11,440 nucleotides of DNA from DASXTS01 sp036505275 (GCA_036505275.1 DASXTS010000394.1:1-11440); one strand, 5' to 3'; counted from the stretch's first letter, positions 1-7,777 are shown. Notes: a model not told the origin generated them from the letters alone. A program made the numbers and translations.

Positions 1-1190
1 GACAGGTGGGTGGCCTCGCCGTCGGCCGAGCGCACTAGGCTGACCACACCGAACGCGGCGAGCGTGGAGAAGCCGTAGGCAAGCAGGTAGAAGAGCGTTC
101 CGCTCAGGCCCTGAGTGGTGATCGCGATCGCACCGACCAGCAGGAACCCGGCGTGCGCGATCGAGGAGTAGGCGAGCATCCGCTTCACGTCGGTCTGGGT
201 GAGGCCGAGCACCGCACCGATCACCATGGAGATGACCGCGACGGCCCACAGCACGCCGCGCCACTCCCACCTGGTCGAGCCGAACGTCACAGTGAGCACC
301 CGCAGGATCGCGCCGAATGCGGCGACCTTCGTGCACGCCGCCATGAACGCGGTGACCGGGGTCGGCGCGCCCTGGTAGACGTCCGGCGTCCAGGCGTGGA
401 ACGGGCCGACGGAGGCCTTGAACAGCAGCCCGATCACGAGCAGCGCGAGGCCGCCGAAGAGCAGCGTGTCCGAGCGGTCGGTGCCGGCCGCGGCGGCCGC
501 GATCCTGGCCAGCTCCACCGAGCCGGCGTAGCCGTAGAGCAGGGCCAGCCCGTAGAGGAAGAACGCCGAGGCGAACGCGCCGAGCAGGAAGTACTTGACC
601 GCCGCCTCCTGGGACAGCAGCCGGCGGCGCCTGGCCAGCCCGCACATCAGGTACAGCGGCAGGGACAGCACCTCGAGCGCGACGAACATGGTCAGCAGGT
701 CGTTCGCCGCGCAGAAGACCATCATGCCGCCGAGCGCGAACAGGGCCAGCGGGAAGACCTCGGTCTGCATGGTTGCCCCGGCCTGGGCCCGGTCCTTGGC
801 GGTGCCCGGCCGGATCGCGGCGTCGGCCACGAAGGCACCGCCCGGCTCGACGGTGCGGTCGGCGATCAGGAGCACCGCGCCGAACGACAGCGCGAGCAGG
901 GTGCCCCAGAGGAACAGCGTCGGACGGTCGACAGCGAGCGTGCGGCCGAACGTGACCAGGTCGGTCCTGGTGTCGTCGGTCGCGTACCGGCCGAGCGCCA
1001 CGCCGGCCGCGACCAGTGCGCCGATGGTCAGCGTGACCTGGACCGACCAGCGCTTCTGCCGCGGCACGAACGCCTCGACGAGCACGCCGACGCAGGCCGC
1101 CCCGAACACGATCAGCACCGGCCAGACGGCGGCGTAGTCGATCGGCGGGGCGGGCAGGGTCTGGGTCTGCGCCAGCAGGTGGGCGGGCAC
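1..1190 (-). CDS. nuoN: NADH-quinone oxidoreductase subunit N (NuoN), C-terminus missing
   Basis: NuoN is the antiporter-like subunit nearest the quinone end of the membrane arm. The first 396 codons are visible of a usual 480-530, and the frame runs off the window at position 1. Conserved residues are present: Glu173 (ALEVLSLPLYLMCG), Lys199 (AAVKYFLLGAF), Lys258 (LLFKASVGPFHAWTPDVYQG, followed by APTPVTAFMA) and Lys288 (CTKVAAFGAIL). TDVKRMLAYSSIAHAGFLL (333-351) is another signature. A hydrophilic stretch at about 111-143, between helices, contains VADAAIRPGTAKDRAQAGAT and is longer than in E. coli. The GTG start at 1190 gives MPAHLLAQTQTLPAPPIDYA and has AGGAGG eight bases upstream. It lies one base after the nuoM stop, so coupling is likely. 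Confidence 0.95.
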   Translation of the reverse strand, partial: MPAHLLAQTQTLPAPPIDYAAVWPVLIVFGAACVGVLVEAFVPRQKRWSVQVTLTIGALVAAGVALGRYATDDTRTDLVTFGRTLAVDRPTLFLWGTLLALSFGAVLLIADRTVEPGGAFVADAAIRPGTAKDRAQAGATMQTEVFPLALFALGGMMVFCAANDLLTMFVALEVLSLPLYLMCGLARRRRLLSQEAAVKYFLLGAFASAFFLYGLALLYGYAGSVELARIAAAAAGTDRSDTLLFGGLALLVIGLLFKASVGPFHAWTPDVYQGAPTPVTAFMAACTKVAAFGAILRVLTVTFGSTRWEWRGVLWAVAVISMVIGAVLGLTQTDVKRMLAYSSIAHAGFLLVGAIAITTQGLSGTLFYLLAYGFSTLAAFGVVSLVRSADGEATHL

Positions 1191-1191
1191 C

Positions 1192-2769
1192 TCACTTGCC
1201 TCCTGGTTGCACTGGTTGTGCGGTCACCGGGTCGGTCAGCCCGACCTCGGTCATGGTGGCGTTCACCGAGGGAACGATCACGTCGAGCATCGGCTTCGGG
1301 TAGACGCCCAGCCCGATGATCAGCACCACGAGCGGGGCGAGCACGGCGAGCTCCCGGCGGGACAGGTCGGGGAACCGGAGCCGGCCGGTGACCGGGTTGA
1401 CGCCCTCGACGAGCGAGGACGCCACGGCGGCGCCCCGCACCGGCCCCTGGGCGACCCGCTGGTAGACCCACAGCACGTACAGCGCGGCGAAGATGATCCC
1501 GATGGTGGCCAGCACGGTGAACGCCGGGTACCGCGGGAAGGAGCCGACCAGGATCAGGAACTCGGATACGAAGGAGTTCATGCCGGGCAGGGCGAGCGAG
1601 GACAGGCCGGCGACCAGGAACAGCCCCGCCAGCACCGGCGCGAGCGCGGCGATGCCACCGTAGTCCTCGATGGCCCGGGAGCCACCGCGGGTAATGATCA
1701 TGCCGATGGTCAGGAACAGCATGCCGGTCGTGATGCCGTGGTTGAACATGTACAGCACCGCGCCGGCGAATGCCTGGCTGGAGAAGGCGAACACGCCGAG
1801 CGCGATGAACCCGAAGTGCGCGATCGAGGTGTACGCGACGAACCGGTTCATGTCGGACTGCCCGATGGCGACCAGCGCGCCGTACAGAATCCCGGCCACA
1901 CACAGCACCAGCACGTACGGCGCGAGCTCGCGGGACGCCGCCGGGAACAGCGGCAGGCAGTAGCGCAGGAAACCGAACGTGCCCACCTTGTCGAGCACGC
2001 CGACGAGCAGCACGCCGGCCCCGATGGGTGCCTCGGCGCTGGCGTCCGGCAGCCAGGTGTGCAGCGGCACGAGCGGCGCCTTGATCGCGAACGCCAGGAA
2101 GAAGCCGAGGAAGAGCCAGATCTGGGTGGACAGCGGCGCCTCGGCGGCGATGCGCTGCAGGGTCACCCAGTCGAACGTGCCGGCGCCGAGCCGGCGGCCG
2201 CTCACCACGAACAGGCCGATCACCGACGCCAGCATGACCAGCCCGCCGAACAGCGAGTACAGGAAGAACTTGACTGCCGCGTACTGCCGGCGCGGCCCGC
2301 CGTAGCGGCCGATGAGGAAGTACATCGGCACCAGCATGGCCTCGAACAGCACGTAGAACAGGAACACGTCGGTGGCCGCGAACACCCCGACGATGAGCGA
2401 CTCCATCACCAGCAGCAGCGCGATGAAGCCGGCGGTGCTGCGCCCGAGCGCCAGGTCGCCCTCCCAGGAGGCGCCGAGCACCACCGGCACCAGCACGGCG
2501 ATCAGTGCGATCATCACCAGCGCGATGCCGTCCACGCCGAGCGCGAACCGGGCGCCGAACGCCGGGATCCAGTCGGTGGACACGGTGAGCTGCAGCCGCT
2601 GCCCGCCGCCGGCCTGGAAGGCCCCCCAGGTGACCACGGCCAGTCCCAGCTCGGCAAGGGCGAACACCATGCCGGTGGCCCTTGCCGCGCGGTCGTTGCC
2701 GCGCAGCGGCCTCAGCACAAGCGCGCCGACCAGCGGCAGCACCAGCAGGGCGGGCAGGTACCAGTTCAC
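1192..2769 (-). CDS. nuoM: NADH-quinone oxidoreductase subunit M (NuoM), antiporter-like subunit
   Basis: NuoM (525 aa, near the usual 500-530) is the middle antiporter-like proton channel. The conserved charged axis is complete: Glu143 (LFEAMLVPMYFLIG), Lys230 (FAIKAPLVPLHTWLPDASAEAP), Lys261 (LDKVGTFGFLRY) and Glu403 (MNSFVSEFLILVGSF). SDMNRFVAYTSIAHFGFI and MFNHGITTGMLFL are also typical. About fourteen hydrophobic segments run through the protein, and a hydrophilic tail of about 30 residues follows the last. The start is the GTG at 2769 (MNWYLPALLV), which forms GTGA with the nuoL stop and has GAGG five bases upstream. The frame continues upstream of this GTG, but that sequence is Arg/Gly-rich and lies within nuoL. 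One base separates its stop from the nuoN start. Confidence 0.96.
   Translation of the reverse strand: MNWYLPALLVLPLVGALVLRPLRGNDRAARATGMVFALAELGLAVVTWGAFQAGGGQRLQLTVSTDWIPAFGARFALGVDGIALVMIALIAVLVPVVLGASWEGDLALGRSTAGFIALLLVMESLIVGVFAATDVFLFYVLFEAMLVPMYFLIGRYGGPRRQYAAVKFFLYSLFGGLVMLASVIGLFVVSGRRLGAGTFDWVTLQRIAAEAPLSTQIWLFLGFFLAFAIKAPLVPLHTWLPDASAEAPIGAGVLLVGVLDKVGTFGFLRYCLPLFPAASRELAPYVLVLCVAGILYGALVAIGQSDMNRFVAYTSIAHFGFIALGVFAFSSQAFAGAVLYMFNHGITTGMLFLTIGMIITRGGSRAIEDYGGIAALAPVLAGLFLVAGLSSLALPGMNSFVSEFLILVGSFPRYPAFTVLATIGIIFAALYVLWVYQRVAQGPVRGAAVASSLVEGVNPVTGRLRFPDLSRRELAVLAPLVVLIIGLGVYPKPMLDVIVPSVNATMTEVGLTDPVTAQPVQPGGK
1199..1204 (-). promoter_or_regulatory. Ribosome binding site of nuoN
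   Basis: AGGAGG lies eight bases before GTG 1190 and sits in the last codons of nuoM (Pro-Gly-Gly-Lys-stop). It fixes the nuoN start at 1190. Another GTG at 1195, in the GTGA overlap with the nuoM stop, is in a different frame that ends at 1112 and does not encode NuoN. Confidence 0.75.
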
Positions 2770-4772
2770 GAGAACCTCACCACCAGCAGGGCCGCGACGA
2801 TCAGCACGCCGCCGCCGAGCATGCTCAGCGCGTAACTGCGGACGAAGCCGGTCTGCAGCCGTCTCAGCCGTCCCGACGTGCCGCCGAGGAACGCCGCCGT
2901 GCCGTTCACGATGCCGTCGAACCCCTTGTTGTCCAGGAACACGGCGAGCCTGGTCAGCCAGATGCCCGGCCGCTCGAAAAGCACCGCGGCACCGGCGTTC
3001 GCGTACAGGTCGGCGCGGGCCGCGCGCACCGGGAAGGCGACCCTGCTCGGCCGCAGCACCGGCACCTCGCGGCGCCCGACGAACAGCCACGCGAGCAGCA
3101 CGCCCAGCGCGATCAGCGCCAGCGTGAGCACGACGACCGTGGTGTGCGGCAGCACGCCGTGCTCGGCCTCACGCAACTCGCCGACCGCGGGCTCCAGCCA
3201 ATGGTCCAGCCGGTTACCGGCCTGGAGGAACCAGCCGGCGCCCACCGAGCCGACCGCGAGCAGGATCATCGGCACGGTCATCACCGGCGGCGACTCGTGC
3301 GGGTGGTAGGCCCGGCCGTCGGCGCTGTCTAGTTCCGCCGGGAGGCGGGCCAGCCGCCGCCAGCGTTCCTCACCGAAGAACACCACGAGCATCAACCTGG
3401 TCATGTAGAACGCAGTGATCCCGGCGCCCAGCGCGGCCGCGCCACCGAACACCCAGCCGTGCCAGCCCTCGCCGCGGAACGCCGCCTCGATGATCGCGTC
3501 CTTGGAGTAGTAGCCGGACAGGAACGGGAAGCCGATCAGCGCGAGATAACCCAGGGTGAACGTGACGAACGTGATCGGCAGGTGCCTGTACAGGCCGCCG
3601 AGCCGGCGGATGTCGCCCTCGTCGTTCATGGCGTGCATCACCGAGCCGGCGCCGAGGAACAGGCCGGCCTTGAAGAAGCCGTGGGTGAGCAGGTGGGCGA
3701 TGCCGAGCGCGTACCCGAAGGGCCCGAGGCCGACGGCGAGGAACATGTAGCCGATCTGGCTCACCGTGGAGTACGCCAGCACCTTCTTGAAGTCGTCATA
3801 GGCGCACCCGATGATCGACCCGATAAGCAGCGTGATCGCGCCGACGGCCATGACCGCGAGCCGGCCGTCCTCGGTGAGGTTGTACATCGGCGCGCACCTG
3901 GCGATCAGGTACACCCCGGCGGTGACCATGGTCGCGGCGTGGATCAGGGCGGACACCGGCGTCGGGCCGGCCATCGCGTCCGGCAGCCAGGACTGCAGCG
4001 GAAACTGGCCGGACTTGCCGCAGCCGCCGAGCAGCATCAGCAGCGCGATCGCGGTGAGCGTCGGGCCGTCGATCTCGCCGACCCTGGCGAACACCTCGGT
4101 GAACCGCACGGTGCCCAGCTCGCGCCAGATCACGAAGATGCCCAGGGCCAGCCCGACGTCGCCGACCCGGTTCATGATGAACGCCTTCTTGGCCGCGGTC
4201 GCCGCGTACGGCCGGTCCTGGTACCAGCCAATCAGCAGGTACGACGCCAGACCGATGCCCTCCCAGCCGAGGTACAGGCTGACGAAGTTGTCGCCGAGGA
4301 CGAGGATCAGCATGGCGGCGACGAACAGGTTGAAGTAGCCGAAGAACCTTCTCCGGCCGGGGTCGTCCGCCATGTAGCCGATGGCGTAGACGTGGATGAG
4401 GCCGCCGACGCCGGTGATCAGCAGCACGAACACCAGCGAGAGCGGGTCCAGCCGCAGCCCGAAGTCGGCGTGCAGCGCGCCGACGTTGATCCAGTCGTAG
4501 ACTCGCAGCTCGCGGACCCGTTCCTCGGCCGGCAGGCTCGCGGTGTCGAGGAACAGCGCGAGCCCGTAGCCGAACGCGGCGAGCACCGTGGCGCAGCCGA
4601 GCAGGTGGCCCCACGCGTTCGTCCGCCGCCCGCCGACCAGCAGCACCAGGGCGCCGAAGGCGGGCAGCGCGACCAGCAGCCACGCGTACTCCACCATGCC
4701 CCCGACAGCGCCCTCGACAGTGCCCTCGGCGGCCGCCACCTCCACGGCGGCCCGCAGTGTCGTCGTCACCAC
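2766..4772 (-). CDS. nuoL: NADH-quinone oxidoreductase subunit L (NuoL), distal antiporter-like subunit
   Basis: NuoL (668 aa from GTG 4772) is the distal proton-pumping subunit and carries the long lateral helix along the membrane arm. Key residues are visible: Glu171 in LGWEGIGLASYLLIGWY, Lys253 in CGKSGQFPLQSWLPDAM followed by AGPTPVSALIHAATMVTAG, and Lys424 in LSGYYSKDAIIEA. FKKVLAYSTVSQIGYM and HLLTHGFFKAGLFL are further family signatures. The last part holds the hydrophilic and amphipathic region and a terminal hydrophobic anchor (LGGGVLIVAALLVVRF). The start is uncertain. GTG 4772 or 4769 has GAGAGG upstream; ATG 4697 (MVEYAWLLVALP) would drop 25 weakly hydrophobic, Ala/Glu-rich residues and start right at the first helix, but its ribosome site is poor. 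The stop overlaps the nuoM GTG in GTGA. The protein is about 55 residues longer than E. coli NuoL. Confidence 0.96.
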   Translation of the reverse strand: MVTTTLRAAVEVAAAEGTVEGAVGGMVEYAWLLVALPAFGALVLLVGGRRTNAWGHLLGCATVLAAFGYGLALFLDTASLPAEERVRELRVYDWINVGALHADFGLRLDPLSLVFVLLITGVGGLIHVYAIGYMADDPGRRRFFGYFNLFVAAMLILVLGDNFVSLYLGWEGIGLASYLLIGWYQDRPYAATAAKKAFIMNRVGDVGLALGIFVIWRELGTVRFTEVFARVGEIDGPTLTAIALLMLLGGCGKSGQFPLQSWLPDAMAGPTPVSALIHAATMVTAGVYLIARCAPMYNLTEDGRLAVMAVGAITLLIGSIIGCAYDDFKKVLAYSTVSQIGYMFLAVGLGPFGYALGIAHLLTHGFFKAGLFLGAGSVMHAMNDEGDIRRLGGLYRHLPITFVTFTLGYLALIGFPFLSGYYSKDAIIEAAFRGEGWHGWVFGGAAALGAGITAFYMTRLMLVVFFGEERWRRLARLPAELDSADGRAYHPHESPPVMTVPMILLAVGSVGAGWFLQAGNRLDHWLEPAVGELREAEHGVLPHTTVVVLTLALIALGVLLAWLFVGRREVPVLRPSRVAFPVRAARADLYANAGAAVLFERPGIWLTRLAVFLDNKGFDGIVNGTAAFLGGTSGRLRRLQTGFVRSYALSMLGGGVLIVAALLVVRFS

Positions 4773-4774
4773 TG

Positions 4775-4780
4775 CCTCTC
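4775..4780 (-). promoter_or_regulatory. Ribosome binding site of nuoL, overlapping the nuoK stop
   Basis: GAGAGG overlaps the TGA of nuoK. It stands two bases before GTG 4772 and five bases before the adjacent GTG 4769, so the second GTG has the better spacing. This supports an N-terminus at this pair of codons rather than at the internal ATG 4697, which has only a GGGGGC run directly next to it. Confidence 0.6.
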
Positions 4781-5078
4781 AGTACTTGAGCAGGTTGGAG
4801 TCGTCGACAGAGGCCGAGCGACGGGTCTTGAAGATGGACATGATGATCGCCAGGCCGACCACGACCTCGGCGGCGGCCACCACCATCACGAAGAACGCCA
4901 TGAGCTGGCCCTGGAGGTCGCCGTTGATCCTGGAGAAGGTGACGAGCGTGAGGTTCACCGCGTTGAGCATCAGCTCGATGCACATGAACACGACGATGGC
5001 GTTGCGCCGGACCACCACGCCGACCGCGCCGATGGCGAACAGCAGGGCGGAGAGCAGCAGGTAGTAGCTCGGGGTCAC
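4779..5078 (-). CDS. nuoK: NADH-quinone oxidoreductase subunit K (NuoK)
   Basis: NuoK (99 aa, normal family length) is a three-helix membrane subunit, homologous to MrpC of Na+/H+ antiporters and to ND4L. Helices lie at about 4-22, 27-48 and 58-82. The two functionally critical buried glutamates are present: Glu35 in helix 2 (FMCIELMLNAVNL) and Glu71 in helix 3 (VVAAAEVVVGLAI), equivalent to Glu36 and Glu72 of E. coli. The start is GTG at 5078, in the GTGA overlap with the nuoJ stop. No clear GGAGG precedes it; a GGGGGTG run lies about five bases upstream, so translation is probably coupled to nuoJ. It ends six bases before the first possible nuoL start. Confidence 0.96.
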   Translation of the reverse strand: MTPSYYLLLSALLFAIGAVGVVVRRNAIVVFMCIELMLNAVNLTLVTFSRINGDLQGQLMAFFVMVVAAAEVVVGLAIIMSIFKTRRSASVDDSNLLKY

Positions 5079-5956
5079 CTGGTCACCCCCGACTCGTCCG
5101 TCCGCTCGTCGGCTCTGGGCACGAGGGCGTGCGCGTCCGGGCCTGGCAGCGCGCCGGCCACCGCGGCCTCGTCCTCGACCAGGGTGGACCGCTCCCGCGG
5201 CTGGATCAGCTCGGAGATCGACTCCGGGGCCACCGAGCCGTCCGGCAGCAGCGCGGGGGTGGCCACCGAGTTGGCCGTGGCGAAGACGCCGGGTCCCGGC
5301 AGCGGGGACGGCCGGTCATGCTCGCCGCGGAACCGGGCCACCACCAGATCGCGCTGGCGGCTCAACCCCCGCCGGCCCCCGGTATAGGCCAGCACCATCG
5401 CGCCTATCGCGGCGACGATGAGCAGCGCCGAGGTCAGCTCGAACGGGAACACATAGGTGGTGAACAGCTCCTGGCCGATCAACGCCACGTTGCCGCCCGG
5501 CGCGCTGTTCACGGTGTTCAGCCCGCGGGCCGGCACGTCGGCAAGGGCCCTGGCCACGCTGGAGAGCACCAGGCCGGCGAAGCCCACGCCGAGCACGGCG
5601 CCGAGCAGTCGCTGGGCGCGCAGCACCTCGACCACCGAGTCGGAGGCGTCCCGGCCGACCAGCATCAGCACGAAAAGGAACAACATCATGATCGCGCCGG
5701 TATACACGATGATCTGCACGACGCCCAGGAACGGCGCCTGCTGCACGAAGTAGAGCAGGCCGAGGCTGGTCATGGTCAGCACCAGCCAGAGGGCCGAGTG
5801 CACGGCGTTCCGCGAGAAGATCATTCCGAGCCCGCCGGCGAGGGCCAACGGGCCGAGGATCCAGAAGACCACGGTCTCGGCGGTGCCGACCACGTCGACC
5901 GGGACTTGCGACGGTGGTTGCTGGAGCAGCGCGGCGGTTGCCAGCAGGGTGCTCAC
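5075..5956 (-). CDS. nuoJ: NADH-quinone oxidoreductase subunit J (NuoJ), with long hydrophilic tail
   Basis: NuoJ (293 aa) is a small membrane subunit between NuoH and the antiporter-like subunits. Five hydrophobic segments lie at about 27-46, 52-70, 79-100, 117-136 and 173-191. The third (VQIIVYTGAIMMLFLFVLML, 80-99) is the conserved helix that in solved complexes bends or rotates during turnover. SRNAVHSAL (48-56) is another family signature. Beyond residue 195 there is a tail of about 100 hydrophilic residues, absent from the roughly 184-residue E. coli protein; it includes GPGVFATANSVATPALLPDG (221-240), which resembles a segment I recall from other actinobacterial NuoJ proteins. The GTG start at 5956 is supported by AAGGAGG and by the GTGA overlap with nuoI. 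The stop overlaps the nuoK GTG in the same way. Confidence 0.95.
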   Translation of the reverse strand: MSTLLATAALLQQPPSQVPVDVVGTAETVVFWILGPLALAGGLGMIFSRNAVHSALWLVLTMTSLGLLYFVQQAPFLGVVQIIVYTGAIMMLFLFVLMLVGRDASDSVVEVLRAQRLLGAVLGVGFAGLVLSSVARALADVPARGLNTVNSAPGGNVALIGQELFTTYVFPFELTSALLIVAAIGAMVLAYTGGRRGLSRQRDLVVARFRGEHDRPSPLPGPGVFATANSVATPALLPDGSVAPESISELIQPRERSTLVEDEAAVAGALPGPDAHALVPRADERTDESGVTR

Positions 5957-6501
5957 CGCACCTCCTTGCCAACGGCGTCGGGCATCCGCGGGTCCCGTGC
6001 GTCCTGCGGCCCCCGGTTGTAGTAGTCCTGCTCGGTCTCACCCAGGCGCATCGGGTGCGGCGGCGCCTCCATGCCCGGCAGCAGCGGGGCCAGCAGGTCC
6101 TCCTTCGTGTAGATCAGGTCCTGCCGGTTGTCGTCGGCCAGCTCGAAGTCGTGGATCATGGTGAGGGCCCTGGTCGGGCACGCCTCGACGCACAGCCCGC
6201 AGCCGATGCAGCGCAGGTAGTTGATCTGGTAGTTCGCGCCGTACCGCTCGCCGGGCGAGTACCTGGCCTCCTCGGTGTTGTCGGCGCCCTCGACATAGAT
6301 GGCGTCCGCCGGGCAGGCCCAGGCGCACAGCTCGCAGCCGACGCACTTCTCCAGCCCGTCCGGGTGCCGGTTGAGCTGGTGCCGGCCGTGCCAGCGCGGC
6401 GCGGTGACCTTCTGCACCTCCGGGTACTTCTCGGTGACCGGCTTCTTGAACATGGTCGAGAAGGTGACCCGGAAGCCCTGAACGGCATCAAACAGTCCCA
6501 T
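5953..6501 (-). CDS. nuoI: NADH-quinone oxidoreductase subunit I (NuoI), 2x[4Fe-4S] ferredoxin subunit
   Basis: NuoI (182 aa) is the ferredoxin-like subunit that holds clusters N6a and N6b and carries electrons from NuoG to the terminal cluster N2 next to quinone. Two classical C-x2-C-x2-C-x3-C-P motifs are visible: Cys53, 56, 59, 63 (KCVGCELCAWACP) and Cys98, 101, 104, 108 (RCIGCGLCVEACP). The N-terminal part (FRVTFSTMFKKPVTEKYP) is the amphipathic membrane-contact segment of the family, and LNRHPDGLEKC leads into the first motif. The C-terminal 70 residues are hydrophilic and rich in Pro and acidic residues. The start at 6501 is chosen on ribosome-site spacing; ATG 6507 would add Met-Ser. 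The gene overlaps the end of nuoH by 14 bases, and its TGA overlaps the GTG of nuoJ in GTGA. Confidence 0.96.
   Translation of the reverse strand: MGLFDAVQGFRVTFSTMFKKPVTEKYPEVQKVTAPRWHGRHQLNRHPDGLEKCVGCELCAWACPADAIYVEGADNTEEARYSPGERYGANYQINYLRCIGCGLCVEACPTRALTMIHDFELADDNRQDLIYTKEDLLAPLLPGMEAPPHPMRLGETEQDYYNRGPQDARDPRMPDAVGKEVR
5961..5967 (-). promoter_or_regulatory. Strong ribosome binding site of nuoJ
   Basis: AAGGAGG lies four bases before the GTG at 5956, within the last codons of nuoI. It is one of the best Shine-Dalgarno matches in the window and fixes a GTG start that sits in the GTGA overlap with the nuoI stop. Confidence 0.75.
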
Positions 6502-7777
6502 CGACATCCTCCCCCGGCTCTGTGCCCGACTCGATGCTCGCCATGACCGGCCGGCGTTTCGGCTTGGGCACCCTCAGATCCAGCGGCGGCACCGGGTAGT
6601 CGCCGGCCAGTTGCACCAGGTCGGTGTCGTCCTCGGCCTCCCGCTCCGGGATGAGCATGGTGAGCACCAGCAGCAGCACCAGGATCACGCCACCGGCCAG
6701 CAGGATCTGGCCGGATGTGATGCCCTCGGTGTTGCGGAACACCCGCACGGTGGCCACCAGCACGATCCACACCAGGCTGATCGGCACCAGCCACTTCCAG
6801 CCGAGCCGCATGAACTGGTCGTACCGCAGCCGCGGCAGCGTGCCGCGCAGCCAGACGTAGACGAACAGGAACATCATCGTCTTGATCGTGAACCAGAGGA
6901 ACGGCCACCAGCCGGCGTTGGCGCCGTCCCACAGCGACAGCGGCCACGGCGCCCGCCAGCCGCCGAGGAACATGGTGGTCGCCAGCGCCGAGACGGTGAC
7001 CATGTTGATGTACTCGGCGAGGAAGAACAGCGCGAACTTCAGCGACGAGTACTCGGTGTGGAAGCCGCCGACCAGCTCCGACTCGGCCTCCGGCAGGTCG
7101 AACGGGGCGCGGTTGGTCTCGCCGACCATGGCGATGAGGTAGACGACGAAGCTGACCGGCAGGATCCAGATGTACCAGCCGCTCTGCTGCGCGGCCACGA
7201 TCTCGGTAGTGGACAGCGACCTGGTGAACAGGATGACGGCCACGATCGCCAGGCCCATCGCGATCTCGTACGAGATCACCTGCGCGGCGGAGCGCAGCGA
7301 GCCCAGCAGCGGGTACGGCGAGCCGGACGACCAGCCGGACAACACGATGCCGTAGACCCCCATGGATGAGCAGGCCAGCACCACCAGCACGCCGACCGAC
7401 ACGTCGGCGAGCTGCAGCAGCGTGCGCTCGCCGAAGATCGACACCTCCGGCCCGAGCGGGATCACCGAGAAGGCCAGGAAGGCCGGCACCGCCGAGATCA
7501 CCGGGGCCAGGAAGTACACCGACCGGTCGGCCAGCACCGGCCGGATGTCCTCCTTGAACGCGAGCTTCAGCCCGTCGGCCAGCGACTGCAGCAGGCCGAA
7601 CGGCCCCACCCGGTTCGGTCCCGGGCGGTGCTGCATGCGGCCGACCACTCGCCGCTCGAACCAGATCGTGAACAGGGTCAGCAGCACCAGGAACGCGAAA
7701 ATGGCCACGACCTTGATCAGGGTGAGCCAGACCGGATCGTCGTCGAGCACCGGGGCGGCGAGCGTCGTCGTGATCAT
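6488..7777 (-). CDS. nuoH: NADH-quinone oxidoreductase subunit H (NuoH), quinone-site membrane subunit
   Basis: NuoH (429 aa) is the membrane subunit at the junction with the peripheral arm. With NuoB and NuoD it forms the quinone chamber, and it starts the proton-transfer chain. Diagnostic stretches are ERRVVGRMQHRPGPNRVGP (about 41-59), LADGLKLAFKEDIRP (67-80) and the acidic loop VGETNRAPFDLPEAESELVG (218-237) followed by GFHTEYSS. Eight hydrophobic segments match the family core. After the usual last helix (about 329-347) there is a further hydrophobic stretch (about 357-375) and a charged tail of roughly 50 residues. This makes it about 100 residues longer than the E. coli protein (about 325 aa). 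I associate such extensions with actinobacterial NuoH. The ATG at 7777 overlaps the nuoG stop in ATGA and has a good ribosome site. The 3' end overlaps nuoI. Confidence 0.96.
   Translation of the reverse strand: MITTTLAAPVLDDDPVWLTLIKVVAIFAFLVLLTLFTIWFERRVVGRMQHRPGPNRVGPFGLLQSLADGLKLAFKEDIRPVLADRSVYFLAPVISAVPAFLAFSVIPLGPEVSIFGERTLLQLADVSVGVLVVLACSSMGVYGIVLSGWSSGSPYPLLGSLRSAAQVISYEIAMGLAIVAVILFTRSLSTTEIVAAQQSGWYIWILPVSFVVYLIAMVGETNRAPFDLPEAESELVGGFHTEYSSLKFALFFLAEYINMVTVSALATTMFLGGWRAPWPLSLWDGANAGWWPFLWFTIKTMMFLFVYVWLRGTLPRLRYDQFMRLGWKWLVPISLVWIVLVATVRVFRNTEGITSGQILLAGGVILVLLLVLTMLIPEREAEDDTDLVQLAGDYPVPPLDLRVPKPKRRPVMASIESGTEPGEDVDGTV
6508..6515 (-). promoter_or_regulatory. Ribosome binding site deciding the nuoI start
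   Basis: GGGGGAGG ends directly against an ATG at 6507 (no spacer) but stands six bases before the next in-frame ATG at 6501. Spacing therefore favours 6501, giving the N-terminus MGLFDAVQGF instead of MSMGLFDAVQGF. The site lies inside the last codons of nuoH. Confidence 0.75.

Noticed and set aside
1112..1195. GTG at 1195, in the GTGA overlap with the nuoM stop, as nuoN start
   Set aside because: Its frame stops at 1112. The true nuoN frame starts at GTG 1190.
1207..2835. Long plus-strand open frame of 542 codons opposite nuoM
   Set aside because: Same low-complexity antisense composition (Glu/Gln/His/Arg-rich), and it is opposite the clear NuoM sequence.
3459..5387. Long plus-strand open frame of 642 codons opposite nuoJ, nuoK and nuoL
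   Set aside because: It is rich in Arg, His, Gln, Asp and Gly with no recognisable domain. It arises because high-GC3 genes leave antisense frames open, and the minus strand has unmistakable nuo genes here.
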